From Eremomyces bilateralis CBS 781.70 (taxonomy: Eukaryota; Ascomycota; Dothideomycetes; Eremomycetales; Eremomycetaceae): 64,000 nucleotides of DNA. A program made the position numbers and the translations under genes. This document shows, one piece after another, positions 51,782 through 61,097 of this stretch (its first letter is position 1; each line of letters opens with the position of its first letter). The DNA is taken from contig NW_022985076.1 of the NCBI RefSeq assembly GCF_010015585.1, positions 421,744-485,743 on the forward strand, in the 5' to 3' direction. The notes beneath the pieces are model-generated. The model made no database searches, was not told the DNA's origin, and was given only the letters and a program-made list of their open reading frames with translations.

Positions 51782-54748
51782 ATGGAGCGTCCAATTACGC
51801 CAGATAGGCCAATTAAGCGCCAAGAACATAACACACCCGAAAAATCTCGCTTTTTCGAAGCGTATGATAGCCGTACCGAAGGTCAACCATTGTCCGATAT
51901 TCTCCGCAAGCTGGATCTTTCTCGACGTACAGCAAACCGTTGGCTAAGTGAACGACGTCGCCTTGGAAAAGAGGCATACAGACGAACCCGGCCCAATAGC
52001 GACAAATTAGGGCGAAACCGCGCAATTAATAATAATAATAAGAATCAATTTAACGTACTATCTGGATCCCTTTCGGGTCTATGAGCACGATATTCTATCT
52101 GGTCTGCCGCGGGCAAAAGTTTCCCCGTAGCCCTGAGGCTGCGGGTACATAAAATCCCGCCTCCTCCCTTTAGTAGACTATCTCAAACGTTTATCATCTA
52201 TCCGTAAGAGTCGGTGTTTCCGCCTACGCGGAGAGCTTATTCTGGCACGTCGTGGAGGAACTGGAACGGTTTCCAGTCCTCTATTACCTCCTCCTCAACT
52301 TCCTTGGCCACCCGGTATTGCTCTAGGCCTCCCGCATCGATCAGCCACCTTGCTGCGTGGCGCACCTTGTCCCTGTCATGCAATATCCTCTTAAAGTCCG
52401 TTGTTCCAGCTCGTTGGAGGAGCTCGATCCTCTGGTCGGTCCGCTGCGGGCAAAATGCAAGGAGCAGGTCATCATATTGCGTTTATATACAACAGCAGGT
52501 TTCGCCAGTCCACTTATCCAGACTCCTGCCACAGTTTTCAAAGCTTGCTCGTTGCTCCGCTTGTCCGCAGTTACCCCCCCAGGCAAAAAGGGTTCCTGCC
52601 TGTGTAACGCCTGTTTGCTCCATAAGCATACATCACCAGCGTTCTGACCTAAGCGGCCAGTCCTGTCTTTTTGTATACCGACACGCGCATCCGTTCTCTC
52701 GAGCCACGTAGTAGTCTCTCCGGCCGGGGTTTGATCCCGCCTGCTTTCAGGTTCACCGAGGGTCAGAGCCCATTGAAGGGATGAGGTCCTTGGAGCCAGC
52801 AGTGGCTACCACGCACTACGCCCCGCGACTCCTGTAAACAGTCATCGTTTCGCGTTGCCCATAGAGGTCTCCCTCTGATGGGCCGACCGTGTCTTGCAGG
52901 ATGAGGCAGGTTTGAGCTTGTAGCTCGATTATGCAGTTCAGGGTTTTCGCATGCGTTCCGCACCGGGCAACGCATGCAGCCTCATCCCACTAACCAAGCT
53001 CGAGTCCTCCATCATCTTGAGTTGGCCCGTGATTCTCCCATTGTATAGATCCGAGCGACGGGTCTGTGTCTCCATCGAGCCTCCACCAGGAGCATACCTG
53101 TGTTTCCCCTCTATCGACTGGCCTGTAACTCCAGTTCCGTAAGCTGTCGTGCTTGTCGCGCCCGGTGAGCTCGTGTCGTTGTGGTATTAACAGGTTCCGA
53201 TAGAGGGGCCTTAACAAGCGCTCCCGTTGCGAAGAGGCCCTCCGGCCTTAACAGAGTTCGCCTAGATTTATACAAGTTAGCCTTAACGAGTTCTTTAGAA
53301 TTAGGATTGTTCCAAACCCTCGCTACACGCAGCTCGTTGCTCACGCATAACCCCAGAGTAGGCGAGCCTGAGGGTGTCCTGTTAGAGGCCTAGGACGCGT
53401 CCTCATCCACCTAATAATAAGTCAGGCTTCCGGATCCAGCTGCGAGCTAGATAGACCCCTATCGGATGGTTCTCGTATCCCTTTGTATCCCTCAAGAGGC
53501 CTCCCTTGATGAAAGGACACCGTGTCTAAGCGGAGGCAGTAGACACAGTCGTGCTGGTGTTGGTGGTATGGCGATACCACGCTCAACGCCTGCGACCTGC
53601 ACGCGCGACGCGTGCATCTCTCTCATCGCCACTGCACTTAGCCATTAATAGAGAACTCTTCTCTATCAATGTTTCCACCCGCGGCGACGTGGACGCGTGC
53701 AGTTGGACTTCGCGGGCTCCGCGCAATTACATCTCCTCAATTAGATGCTATTCTTTCTTCAAATAATCCTGTTCGGGAGCTTCCATACGAAGCTAACATC
53801 TCGCATTTTGACCTTGATATCACAATAGGGCGCAGCCTCCGTGAGAATCTACAAACACGACGAGATGCAGGGCGTTTTGAACGAGAGCAAGGCAAACCTG
53901 TATCCGCTGAGAATCGCAAGTTGCGGGAAGTATACGGTCGCTTTGGGATGGAACAACCCTTGATCGGTTATTGGGACTCCATTGAATTTACAGACGAGAT
54001 GCATTACGATCCTACGGAACAAGCACGAGAGCGTATCATTCGCCAAAAGGGCACGGGCTACCGACCGGAGAATATCCAAAACCGGCCAGCGACACAGGGC
54101 ATGGTGCTCCATATTGCTGCGTCTTGCAATTGGTATTCCAAAAGCAGCCTCAAGTTCTATCACGACAAGTCTGAAGATCCTCCAAAGCCGCAAAAGCCAG
54201 GGAAACCTAGGCAAAAACAGACTGAAACGGACGAACAGTTCTCCCAACGATTACAAGATTGGAAGGCGAAACTGCCCCACAAAGTTGAGGTCAAACAGAA
54301 GGGGAACTCCATGACACAGGAGTATTACGCCAAACACATCCTCCCTGCTAATATTGCGCGTATTGAGGCCGCCCGTTTACACCATCGCGGGTCGTTTGGT
54401 GCAGACGTTTGTGGGCCACTTTTGACTCTTCAGGAAGATAACGATCCATCGCACGGTACACAGTCAAATAACGTCGCATCTTCATTAAAGCATATCAATT
54501 GGATCGATTGCTTACAACATCCATCACAATCTCCAGACCTGAGCCCTATGAAAGCGCTCTGGGGGATTCTGAAACAGAGGGTACGCAAGCGGGTATGGCA
54601 GACCATGGAAGAGCTCAAACAGATACTGATTGATGGATGGGATAAAATCACGATGGAGGAAGTACGTAAGAGAATTGCAGAGATGCCATACAGATGCCAT
54701 CTAGTTGTAGACAATAAGGGAGACTTTATTAAGACTCCATTGTGGTAG
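51782..54748 (+). pseudogene. Tc1/mariner transposase, interrupted (copy B)
   Basis: The 5' piece (51782-52028) encodes a helix-turn-helix region: SRFFEAYDSRTEGQPLSDIL, then LDLSRRTANRWLSERRRLG. The 3' piece (53730-54748) continues in the same frame once the insertion and one copy of its target duplication are removed, and runs through GYWDSIEFTDEMHY (first Asp), EDNDPSHGT (second Asp) and the C-terminus. At the third catalytic position the codon 54551-54553 is AAA (Lys, PMKALWG) where copy A has GAA (Glu, PMEALWG). So this copy is doubly inactive: split, and lacking the catalytic Glu. Confidence 0.85.
52029..53729. mobile_element. 1.7-kb insertion with 11-bp target duplication, unclassified
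   Basis: CCGCGCAATTA occurs at 52018-52028 and again at 53719-53729, exactly where the mariner transposase frame is broken. Next to the left copy is an ATAATAATAATA run, which on the minus strand would be a TTA-repeat tail at the element's 3' end, as in some LINE or SINE-like retroposons. No reverse transcriptase, transposase or long terminal repeat is readable. Open frames inside (for example 52214-52711) do not resemble known proteins. It is probably a non-autonomous or 5'-truncated non-LTR element on the minus strand. Confidence 0.65.
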
Positions 54749-54836
54749 ACAGCGATATATCAATATATTTGGTGGTGGGGATTCAGTGCCAAGACGCTTT
54801 GTATGAGCCATCAATTTCTTCCCCCATGGAGGCCTG

Positions 54837-55167
54837 AATGCAGATGATGAGATCAGATCTCACCAAACCAGAGAGTGTATTGACTGGCTACTGTAAGTAT
54901 GATATTTATTGATAAATCCCGACGTTGGTTGAGAAACAGCATAGCTGTCTGGCTAATACCACAGTTTGCAGCTTCAATACAGCTAAGCACGGTCACCGAC
55001 ATATCAAGCCTCATTCAGACACAGTAGAAGATTAAGAGAAGAGAATAAAGCGAGTGGCATTGCTAGTATCGTAATAAAAGAAAATCCCCCAACACCTACG
55101 CATTCCCAGATATCCGTACCCGCCTATACGCCGTGCAATGCCGCCTCAGTCACCCCCTATCTACAAA
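54837..55167. other. Intergenic region between mariner copy B and RMD5
   Basis: This 331-bp AT-rich stretch has no gene and holds the RMD5 3' flank. Confidence 0.45.
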
Positions 55168-56677
55168 CTAGACGTACACCTTCTTCGCGTCCCGCGGGTG
55201 ACACTCCATCGGGCAGTAAGGGCACTTGAACCGCGTGCCTTTGCTGATCTTCTCCAGGGACTCTTTGGCGATGACGTGGCCGCACGGGAGCAGCATGGGT
55301 GGGTTCGAGTCGGTGGACTGCTCTTTGGAGACGGGGCAGACGAAGACGGAGTGGAAATGGTATGCAGGAGGAAGGGGGATCTCAACCTAGCAGAAAGAAT
55401 ATTAGTCTCGGTGTGAAATAGTCGTTTAGGAGAGCAACATACCGGCAACTCCTCCCGACTCGTCCACTCCGCCTTCCGGTTCGCTAGGATCTTCTGCACC
55501 CGCATCAACGGCGGCAACGCCACCGCCCCCGCCGTCGCCGCGACGTACAGCGGACTGTCCGCGCTCAGCTCCAGCAGCGAACAGAACTCCCGCGTGAACG
55601 ACCCCGCCACCTCCTCCCACGCACTCGCGGCGTCGAAGAGGTGCCGGTACGGACTCGTGGCTATATTTGGCCAGAACGCCAGCGCCGCGGAGAGCTGGTG
55701 GATTTCCCGCGCGTAGCGGCCGGCGAAGGAGGCGAGCTCGGAGCGGGCGTACGCCCAGGCGCGGAGCGGGAGGGTGTGGTCGCCGTGCTCTTGCGCGGAA
55801 TCGACGAATTGGCGGATGAATTCGAGGCGGCAGAGCTCGAATTCGAGGTTGCTGCCGCGGGTTTCGAGGACGTGGCTGTTGCGGCGGGCCCAGTCGATGG
55901 CGGGGAGGAGGTTGTGGTTGATGCGGAGGTCGTGGAGGATGTGATGCATGGCGGCAAATTCTTGTTGGAGGGAGGTGGGGGCGAGCTCCGCGGCGGCTGG
56001 GTCCTCGTCCATGGCGTCGGTGTCGTCTTCTTGACTGCTGAATAACGAGTGGGAACTTAACAGGGAGGCACCGGCGGCGCTTATGTCTGGGAGATCGTTT
56101 AGATGGGGGGATTTCGACTTCGCTTCGAGTATAAAGGTGTTCGCCACGTTGAACTGGCCTTCGCGGAGGAGGTGCATAGCTATGGCCCGGTTGAGTAAGT
56201 GCGGTTGTGAAGAGACTACATCGTTTGAGGCACTGGGAAAGGGTTTATCTTTGAATCTCTAACGTCCATGTCAGTACACTATTGTCAAGGGGCAGCCACT
56301 ATCAGTAGAGGTCGAGGGAGGATACCTTGTTTAAGGCCTTCTCATACGCTCCCAGGGCGTTGTGCATGCCTCGCAGAGCATGTGGTTTTTTGGGAACATT
56401 GCTGTAGAGCTTGTCGAGGGATTGCTTCGATAACGATTGTAGTTTGACGAGGGTTGTGGCAGCGTTTGAGGGATCTATACAGATCAGCGTCGTGATATCT
56501 AGAGGAGGGCTCAGACGGACCAGCAGTAATGGTTCGTTTGGCATTCTCCACCATATCTATGAGGACTTGGACTTCGTCGATCGCGGCTTGTAACGTATGA
56601 TCTTTCCTCTGCATATCCCCCAAGCATGTATGGAGGTCGGCCAGCCCGGCTGGCGGAGGCGGATCGGCGGAAGGCAT
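55168..56677 (-). CDS. RMD5: RMD5/GID2-type E3 ligase subunit of the GID/CTLH complex
   Basis: Four exons (56677-56521, 56474-56326, 56258-55443, 55386-55168) join in phase to 446 residues. The N-terminal part is helical ([17 protein letters not shown]). [20 protein letters not shown] is the LisH/CTLH entry, with CTLH text [20 protein letters not shown] following. The C-terminal degenerate RING reads [39 protein letters not shown] and matches the RMD5/Gid2 RING. With Gid9/Fyv10 this subunit forms the catalytic pair that ubiquitinates gluconeogenic enzymes in yeast. The first intron uses an uncommon GTCCGT donor, but splicing there restores [21 protein letters not shown] short extra 5' exon cannot be excluded. 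Confidence 0.94.
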
Positions 56678-57324
56678 ATCAAAGCTACGATAGCAGTTCA
56701 GGTACGTTGGTGCTGTCTGACGGCGTCTTAAGCAACACGAAGACCTCGATCAGCTGGGTCTTGAATTTGAAAAAGCCACACTCATGGCAACCATGGATAC
56801 TAGGTGGTATTGGTGATATAACGAACGTGGTGGTCGTGTGAGCGGAAGTCGGAGCTTCTCTCCAGGTGATTGATTGATGGATGGCATCAGCTGGTGATTG
56901 GCCCCGCTTTCATGGTGTCGGACAGTGACGTGCCGGTGCAAGGCTGGAGATGTCAAGAAAGAATCCAATTCACATGCCAATGATTCAAATTGATATTCCA
57001 TACGAAGATATAAAATCATCAGGACTCAGACTAGACTCGTCTATATAATTTCGGGACCTCTCGGGCGCTTGCTATTGTGACATGGCATATTGATATTGAT
57101 GGCTGCCGCTTCCACTTCACCCACCCTTATGTCTCCCCCTCCTTTTTGAACACCTTTGTCTCTACCCTCATGACATGTCGGGGAGTTCAAAGTCGGAATA
57201 ATAGAGTATAGCTTCCGGAACTGGCTGCATATGACCCTACTTACATTCCCAGGTCCAAGGCATGGAGGGTGACATCCGAAAACTCAACAGGTTGAAATAG
57301 CGTACACCGCCATCTCTGTCCACT
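56678..57324. promoter_or_regulatory. Divergent promoter region of RMD5 and the STB6-like gene
   Basis: These 647 bp are without a coding frame. There is no CACGTG. AT-rich text lies mid-region. Confidence 0.4.
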
Positions 57325-60015
57325 ATGGCCACTCAACCTCGCTCCTCCTTCGAAAGCACCGGCTCTTCACCCCCCCAAACCTCCATCACCTCCAAGGACC
57401 TCCCCTACCGCTCCCTCGTCATCGCCGACCCCGTCGCCGCCCGATTCCTCGAAGATGAACCCTCCACAAACGTGCTGGCCCACCGGGAGACCCTCCCCGG
57501 ATTCGAGACCTACCTGGTGGAGCAGTGGGCCTGCAATCGCGCACGTCCAACGTACGTGATCTCCACGTACACCGGTGACCTGTCGCATACGACCACCGTC
57601 GCCGTGCTGAGCGCCCCGCTCGATCAAAACGACTGGAGTCCGAAGGTGCGGGCGTATTTCGACGCCTTGCAGCAGCACTACGCGCGGCCGCGCGAGACGG
57701 CCTTGGGGATGCTCATGGCGACGAACCTGTCCAGCTTTCCCAGCAGTCTGACGCTGATCAAGGTGCCCGAGGGAAACGTCAGGAAGCACTGGGAGGACTT
57801 CGTGGTGAACGAGGACCTCAAGCGGCTGGGATGCGCGGGACGGGCGGGGTTGACGTTGACGCAGCCAACCAGCGCCACGGTCGCCAAATTTCATCAGCTG
57901 TACCGCACCAGCGAGAAGGTCCCACTATATCAAAGCGTCATGGACCTGGTGAAGCTCTGCCAGCTTGCATTGGTCCTCTTCGGGAAACTGCCGCTCGACT
58001 ACGGCGACGGGCTGCTCTGCGACGTGACTGAGGCGGCCATCAAGGACTGGTGGGTCGAGTTCGGCGCTGAATTCTTCTCCATCGAACCGAACGACGGCAT
58101 CCTGGGTCCGACGACCGTGGCTGCGTTGGTCGGTCTGGTGATGGGTGCGCGCAACCGGCTGCACGCGTACGGCGCGCCTGTGTCAAAGGACGTGTTCGAG
58201 GTGGAGGCCACGAAGCGGGCGATAGCGTACTTTCAGAAGGCGTCGAGACTGCCCAAGACGCGGCGGCTGGACCGGAGGACGTTGCAGCGGTTGCACTCCG
58301 CGACGGCGAAGGCGGCGGAACAGAAGAGCGGGGAGGGATGGACGGTGCCGCGGGCGGTGAAGAGCACGGTCGCGGAACTCAGTGGAAAGGGGGGGGAAAT
58401 GGTGATGGAAATGGTCGGGCGGGGAGGCGGGGAGAAAGCCGGCATTGCGGCTGTCGAAACGGTGGACTTTGAAACCTTCATCGATCTCCTGGGTGGCGGC
58501 AGCGCTAAGTGGCTCTGGCATGGGAAGGGCAAGAAATTTCAGTCGAGCGACGTGTCTGGCAAGTATGCGTCGGGTACCACAGGCGAGAAAGACCATCCAC
58601 TCTCGAGGAAGATTTCGGAGGCTGGGAAAACGGAGCCGCCGACATTGCGGAAGCAGAATACCGTCGAGGACGGCGCATCGGTCACGAGCGATATAGTACG
58701 ACAATCCTCGATTCGGGAGCCAGAGAGTGCGATGGACGGCGATCGTGACCGAAAGTCCCGCAGACACGCACTACAGCGAGCGGGAATCAAAGTCAAAGAT
58801 ACGGTCAGCGGCAAACGTCACCAACCCAAGGGTTCGAAAGATGCCAAAGACGGCACGCTATATCCCGAGGAGGCGGACGATTCGAAACAAATCCTCACTT
58901 CGATCCCACCCAGTCCGACCGCCGTTTCGGTTGATCAGGTTGCAAAAGATCACACCAACTCTCCGTCGGAATCCCAGAGTGTCCTTTCGAAGATACCGAC
59001 TTTCGCGTCAGCGATGACAGAGACTCCGTCAGTAGCGTCACGAAACCTCTTTTCTTCGCCAACTCTACAACTGTCGGCGCCTAATATCGGGACCAAGACC
59101 GAACCCGTCGCTCCCACCAATGCCACTCAACCAGAACTAGGCGCTTCTAATGCAACCAAACCCGAACTTGGTGCCCCTATCCACCTAGAGCCCGAGCCAA
59201 AGTCCCGATCTCCCATCAAGCCCCTCCTCACCGGCCCGACCTACCACGGCGTCGATCTCAACGACCTCTTCGGCATCGACACCAACCAAGAAATCAGCCC
59301 CCTCCTCCGCACCACCTACAGCACCAGCAACCTCCCCACCCTCCGCGCCCTCCGCGCCCTCCCACCCAACCCGTCCAACCTCCCCGATCCCACCCCCCCA
59401 CCCCCCCACGATGTCAAGTGGCCCCGCCACCTTTCTTTCAGCGTCGCCGAATCCAGCATCCTCACCTGGTCGAAACTCGACACCGGGTCCTCCTCCCCGC
59501 ACCCCGGCCTCCACGCCGAATACCACGCGCTTCTCTACGACGGCGGCACGCTGCGGCGGTTGCGCGAGCGGCTGCGCGAGCTCTCATGTCTACATGAAGG
59601 GAGTGTCGCGCCGCAGCTACAGCGGCTTGTGACGGTGCTGGATACCGCGGCGGCGGACCAGGGAACCGTGGAGGGGCTGTACGAGCCGAGTCTAGAGACA
59701 TACGGGCAGGCGCGCGACGCGATGCACGATACGCTCGAATCGGAGCGGGGGAAGCTGATGGACGCGGTCCGGGAGGTGGAGGTGCTGGCGTCGCGGCTGG
59801 AGTACGAGATGGCGGCGCTACGGAATAAGGTGGAGGGTGTGGAGGAGGCGGTGGGGGAGTTTGGGGGGGCGGTGAGGGAGTTGGAGGAGAGGATTGGAGG
59901 GATTGAGGGAGAGGATCGGAGCCAGGGGGGGTGGGGGAGTTGGGTGATGGGGGTGTTGTTTGGGGTGGCGGGTGCGGCGAGGGTGGAGGGACAGGGGCGG
60001 GAGGAGGGGGGATGA
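57325..60015 (+). CDS. STB6-like protein
   Basis: This intronless gene of 896 residues has an N-terminal region (about residues 20-330) matching the fungal STB2/STB6-like domain: LPGFETYLVEQWACNR, PTYVISTYTGDLSHTT, LGMLMATNLSSFPSSLTLIK, FGKLPLDYGDGLLCD, ending in AIAYFQKASRLPKTRRLDRR, a peptidoglycan-binding-like helical motif. The middle is Ser/Pro-rich and disordered. From about residue 720 to 870 a coiled coil follows (LRRLRERLREL and VEVLASRLEYEMAALRNKVE). A hydrophobic Trp/Gly tail (GWGSWVMGVLFGVAGAA) could anchor it in a membrane. Yeast Stb2/Stb6 were found as Sin3-binding proteins; whether this fungal protein acts with histone deacetylase is not shown by sequence. Confidence 0.85.
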   Translation: MATQPRSSFESTGSSPPQTSITSKDLPYRSLVIADPVAARFLEDEPSTNVLAHRETLPGFETYLVEQWACNRARPTYVISTYTGDLSHTTTVAVLSAPLDQNDWSPKVRAYFDALQQHYARPRETALGMLMATNLSSFPSSLTLIKVPEGNVRKHWEDFVVNEDLKRLGCAGRAGLTLTQPTSATVAKFHQLYRTSEKVPLYQSVMDLVKLCQLALVLFGKLPLDYGDGLLCDVTEAAIKDWWVEFGAEFFSIEPNDGILGPTTVAALVGLVMGARNRLHAYGAPVSKDVFEVEATKRAIAYFQKASRLPKTRRLDRRTLQRLHSATAKAAEQKSGEGWTVPRAVKSTVAELSGKGGEMVMEMVGRGGGEKAGIAAVETVDFETFIDLLGGGSAKWLWHGKGKKFQSSDVSGKYASGTTGEKDHPLSRKISEAGKTEPPTLRKQNTVEDGASVTSDIVRQSSIREPESAMDGDRDRKSRRHALQRAGIKVKDTVSGKRHQPKGSKDAKDGTLYPEEADDSKQILTSIPPSPTAVSVDQVAKDHTNSPSESQSVLSKIPTFASAMTETPSVASRNLFSSPTLQLSAPNIGTKTEPVAPTNATQPELGASNATKPELGAPIHLEPEPKSRSPIKPLLTGPTYHGVDLNDLFGIDTNQEISPLLRTTYSTSNLPTLRALRALPPNPSNLPDPTPPPPHDVKWPRHLSFSVAESSILTWSKLDTGSSSPHPGLHAEYHALLYDGGTLRRLRERLRELSCLHEGSVAPQLQRLVTVLDTAAADQGTVEGLYEPSLETYGQARDAMHDTLESERGKLMDAVREVEVLASRLEYEMAALRNKVEGVEEAVGEFGGAVRELEERIGGIEGEDRSQGGWGSWVMGVLFGVAGAARVEGQGREEGG

Positions 60016-61097
60016 TGTGCCCTGTAGGCTGTAGGGCTGGAATAGATTGATGATACCACTGAGCGTTGTAAGATTGGACTTATGCCGATTGGCGAAAGGT
60101 ACGCTGGCCTCTAAGGATTTGGGCCAAGAGTGTCAACCTATGAGTAACGCATCGAGCTCTCCGTTCGCGATATCCCAGAATAGGGGATGAATGAAGCTTT
60201 CGACTGCCGCCTGGAGAGACATACGTCATGCATGCAGAAGCTCACTTACCAGGAAGACTACTGTACGGAGACAGCTTCGTCGATTAGCGTGGATGTCTAC
60301 GACAACGCATGTCGCAGGAATCAGGATTCGGTTCCGTTCATAGTAATCAAGCCGAGTGAAGGTCCCGAATGAAGATAGCTGGCGAGAATCCATCCAGATT
60401 CGCCGCGTCAGCTTCGTTCTAGAAGGACCTAATCCTTAGAATCCCCATCAAGAAGACCAGTGTCGGGGTTAGGATTGGCGACGTTGCCTGATTGATATTG
60501 TTATATGAGATTCTCTTATGTCCATTTATCATATTTAAAGAGAAACCGGTTATGTATGAGACTGGAATAGATTGGTATCGGCATTATTTATTTAGTTCGA
60601 CCGTTACTCCGTACATCTGTCCAGTTCCGAGCTATTCCCCCTGTTCTAAAATTGGTGGCATTCGTAGATGTTGATCTGACGTCTGTCATCTCCAAGACTC
60701 CAACTCCCCATCTCTCCCATAGAGCTTACCCTTAGGAGACATTTGTCCATTGGAGATTCTTCTAATCCACAAGCTGACTGCAACCCCGAATTGGAAGGGT
60801 TGATCTAAATCTGTACCTGTACACCAACCGATCGATCCAGGCAACGCCCGCCACAGGGCTGACTTCCTCCCGGGTGACCATCCGCAGGTGACCGACTGAT
60901 TACAGATTCATTGCTTTGCTGGTGCTTGTTGCCATTCCTGATATTCGATCAATTCCCCGTTCTTTATTAAAGGATTCTACCACTCTAGAGCTCAAGCGCG
61001 AATTCGTGCATTGTCGCTCTTTGGTTGCTTTCATCCAATGCCACTGCTTTGTGTCACACTCCTCCATTAGAGAGACATTAGGCTACCCGTATTTGGC
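60016..61097. promoter_or_regulatory. Intergenic region upstream of the OSH3-like gene
   Basis: These 1.08 kb contain no supported gene; the longest open frames are about 60 codons and not protein-like. It probably holds the STB6-like terminator and the OSH3-like promoter. Confidence 0.4.

Larger units (their letters stand above)
51651..54826 (+). mobile_element. Tc1/mariner element (copy B), split by an insertion
   Basis: Inverted ends of about 41 bp (51651-51692 and 54786-54826) differ at only one or two positions over the core TGGGGGAAGAAATTGATGGC. Between them is a DDE_3-type transposase gene in two pieces, separated by a 1.7-kb insertion at 52029-53729. The right end lies about 340 bp from the RMD5 stop codon. 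Copy A at 35.3-36.2 kb shares the same terminal repeat and transposase. Confidence 0.88.

Noticed and set aside
52720-52790. A tRNA-like B box (GGTTTGATCCC) within the 1.7-kb insertion
   Set aside because: It is one base off the consensus, no matching A box or cloverleaf could be folded around it, and it is therefore not called as a tRNA or a SINE promoter.
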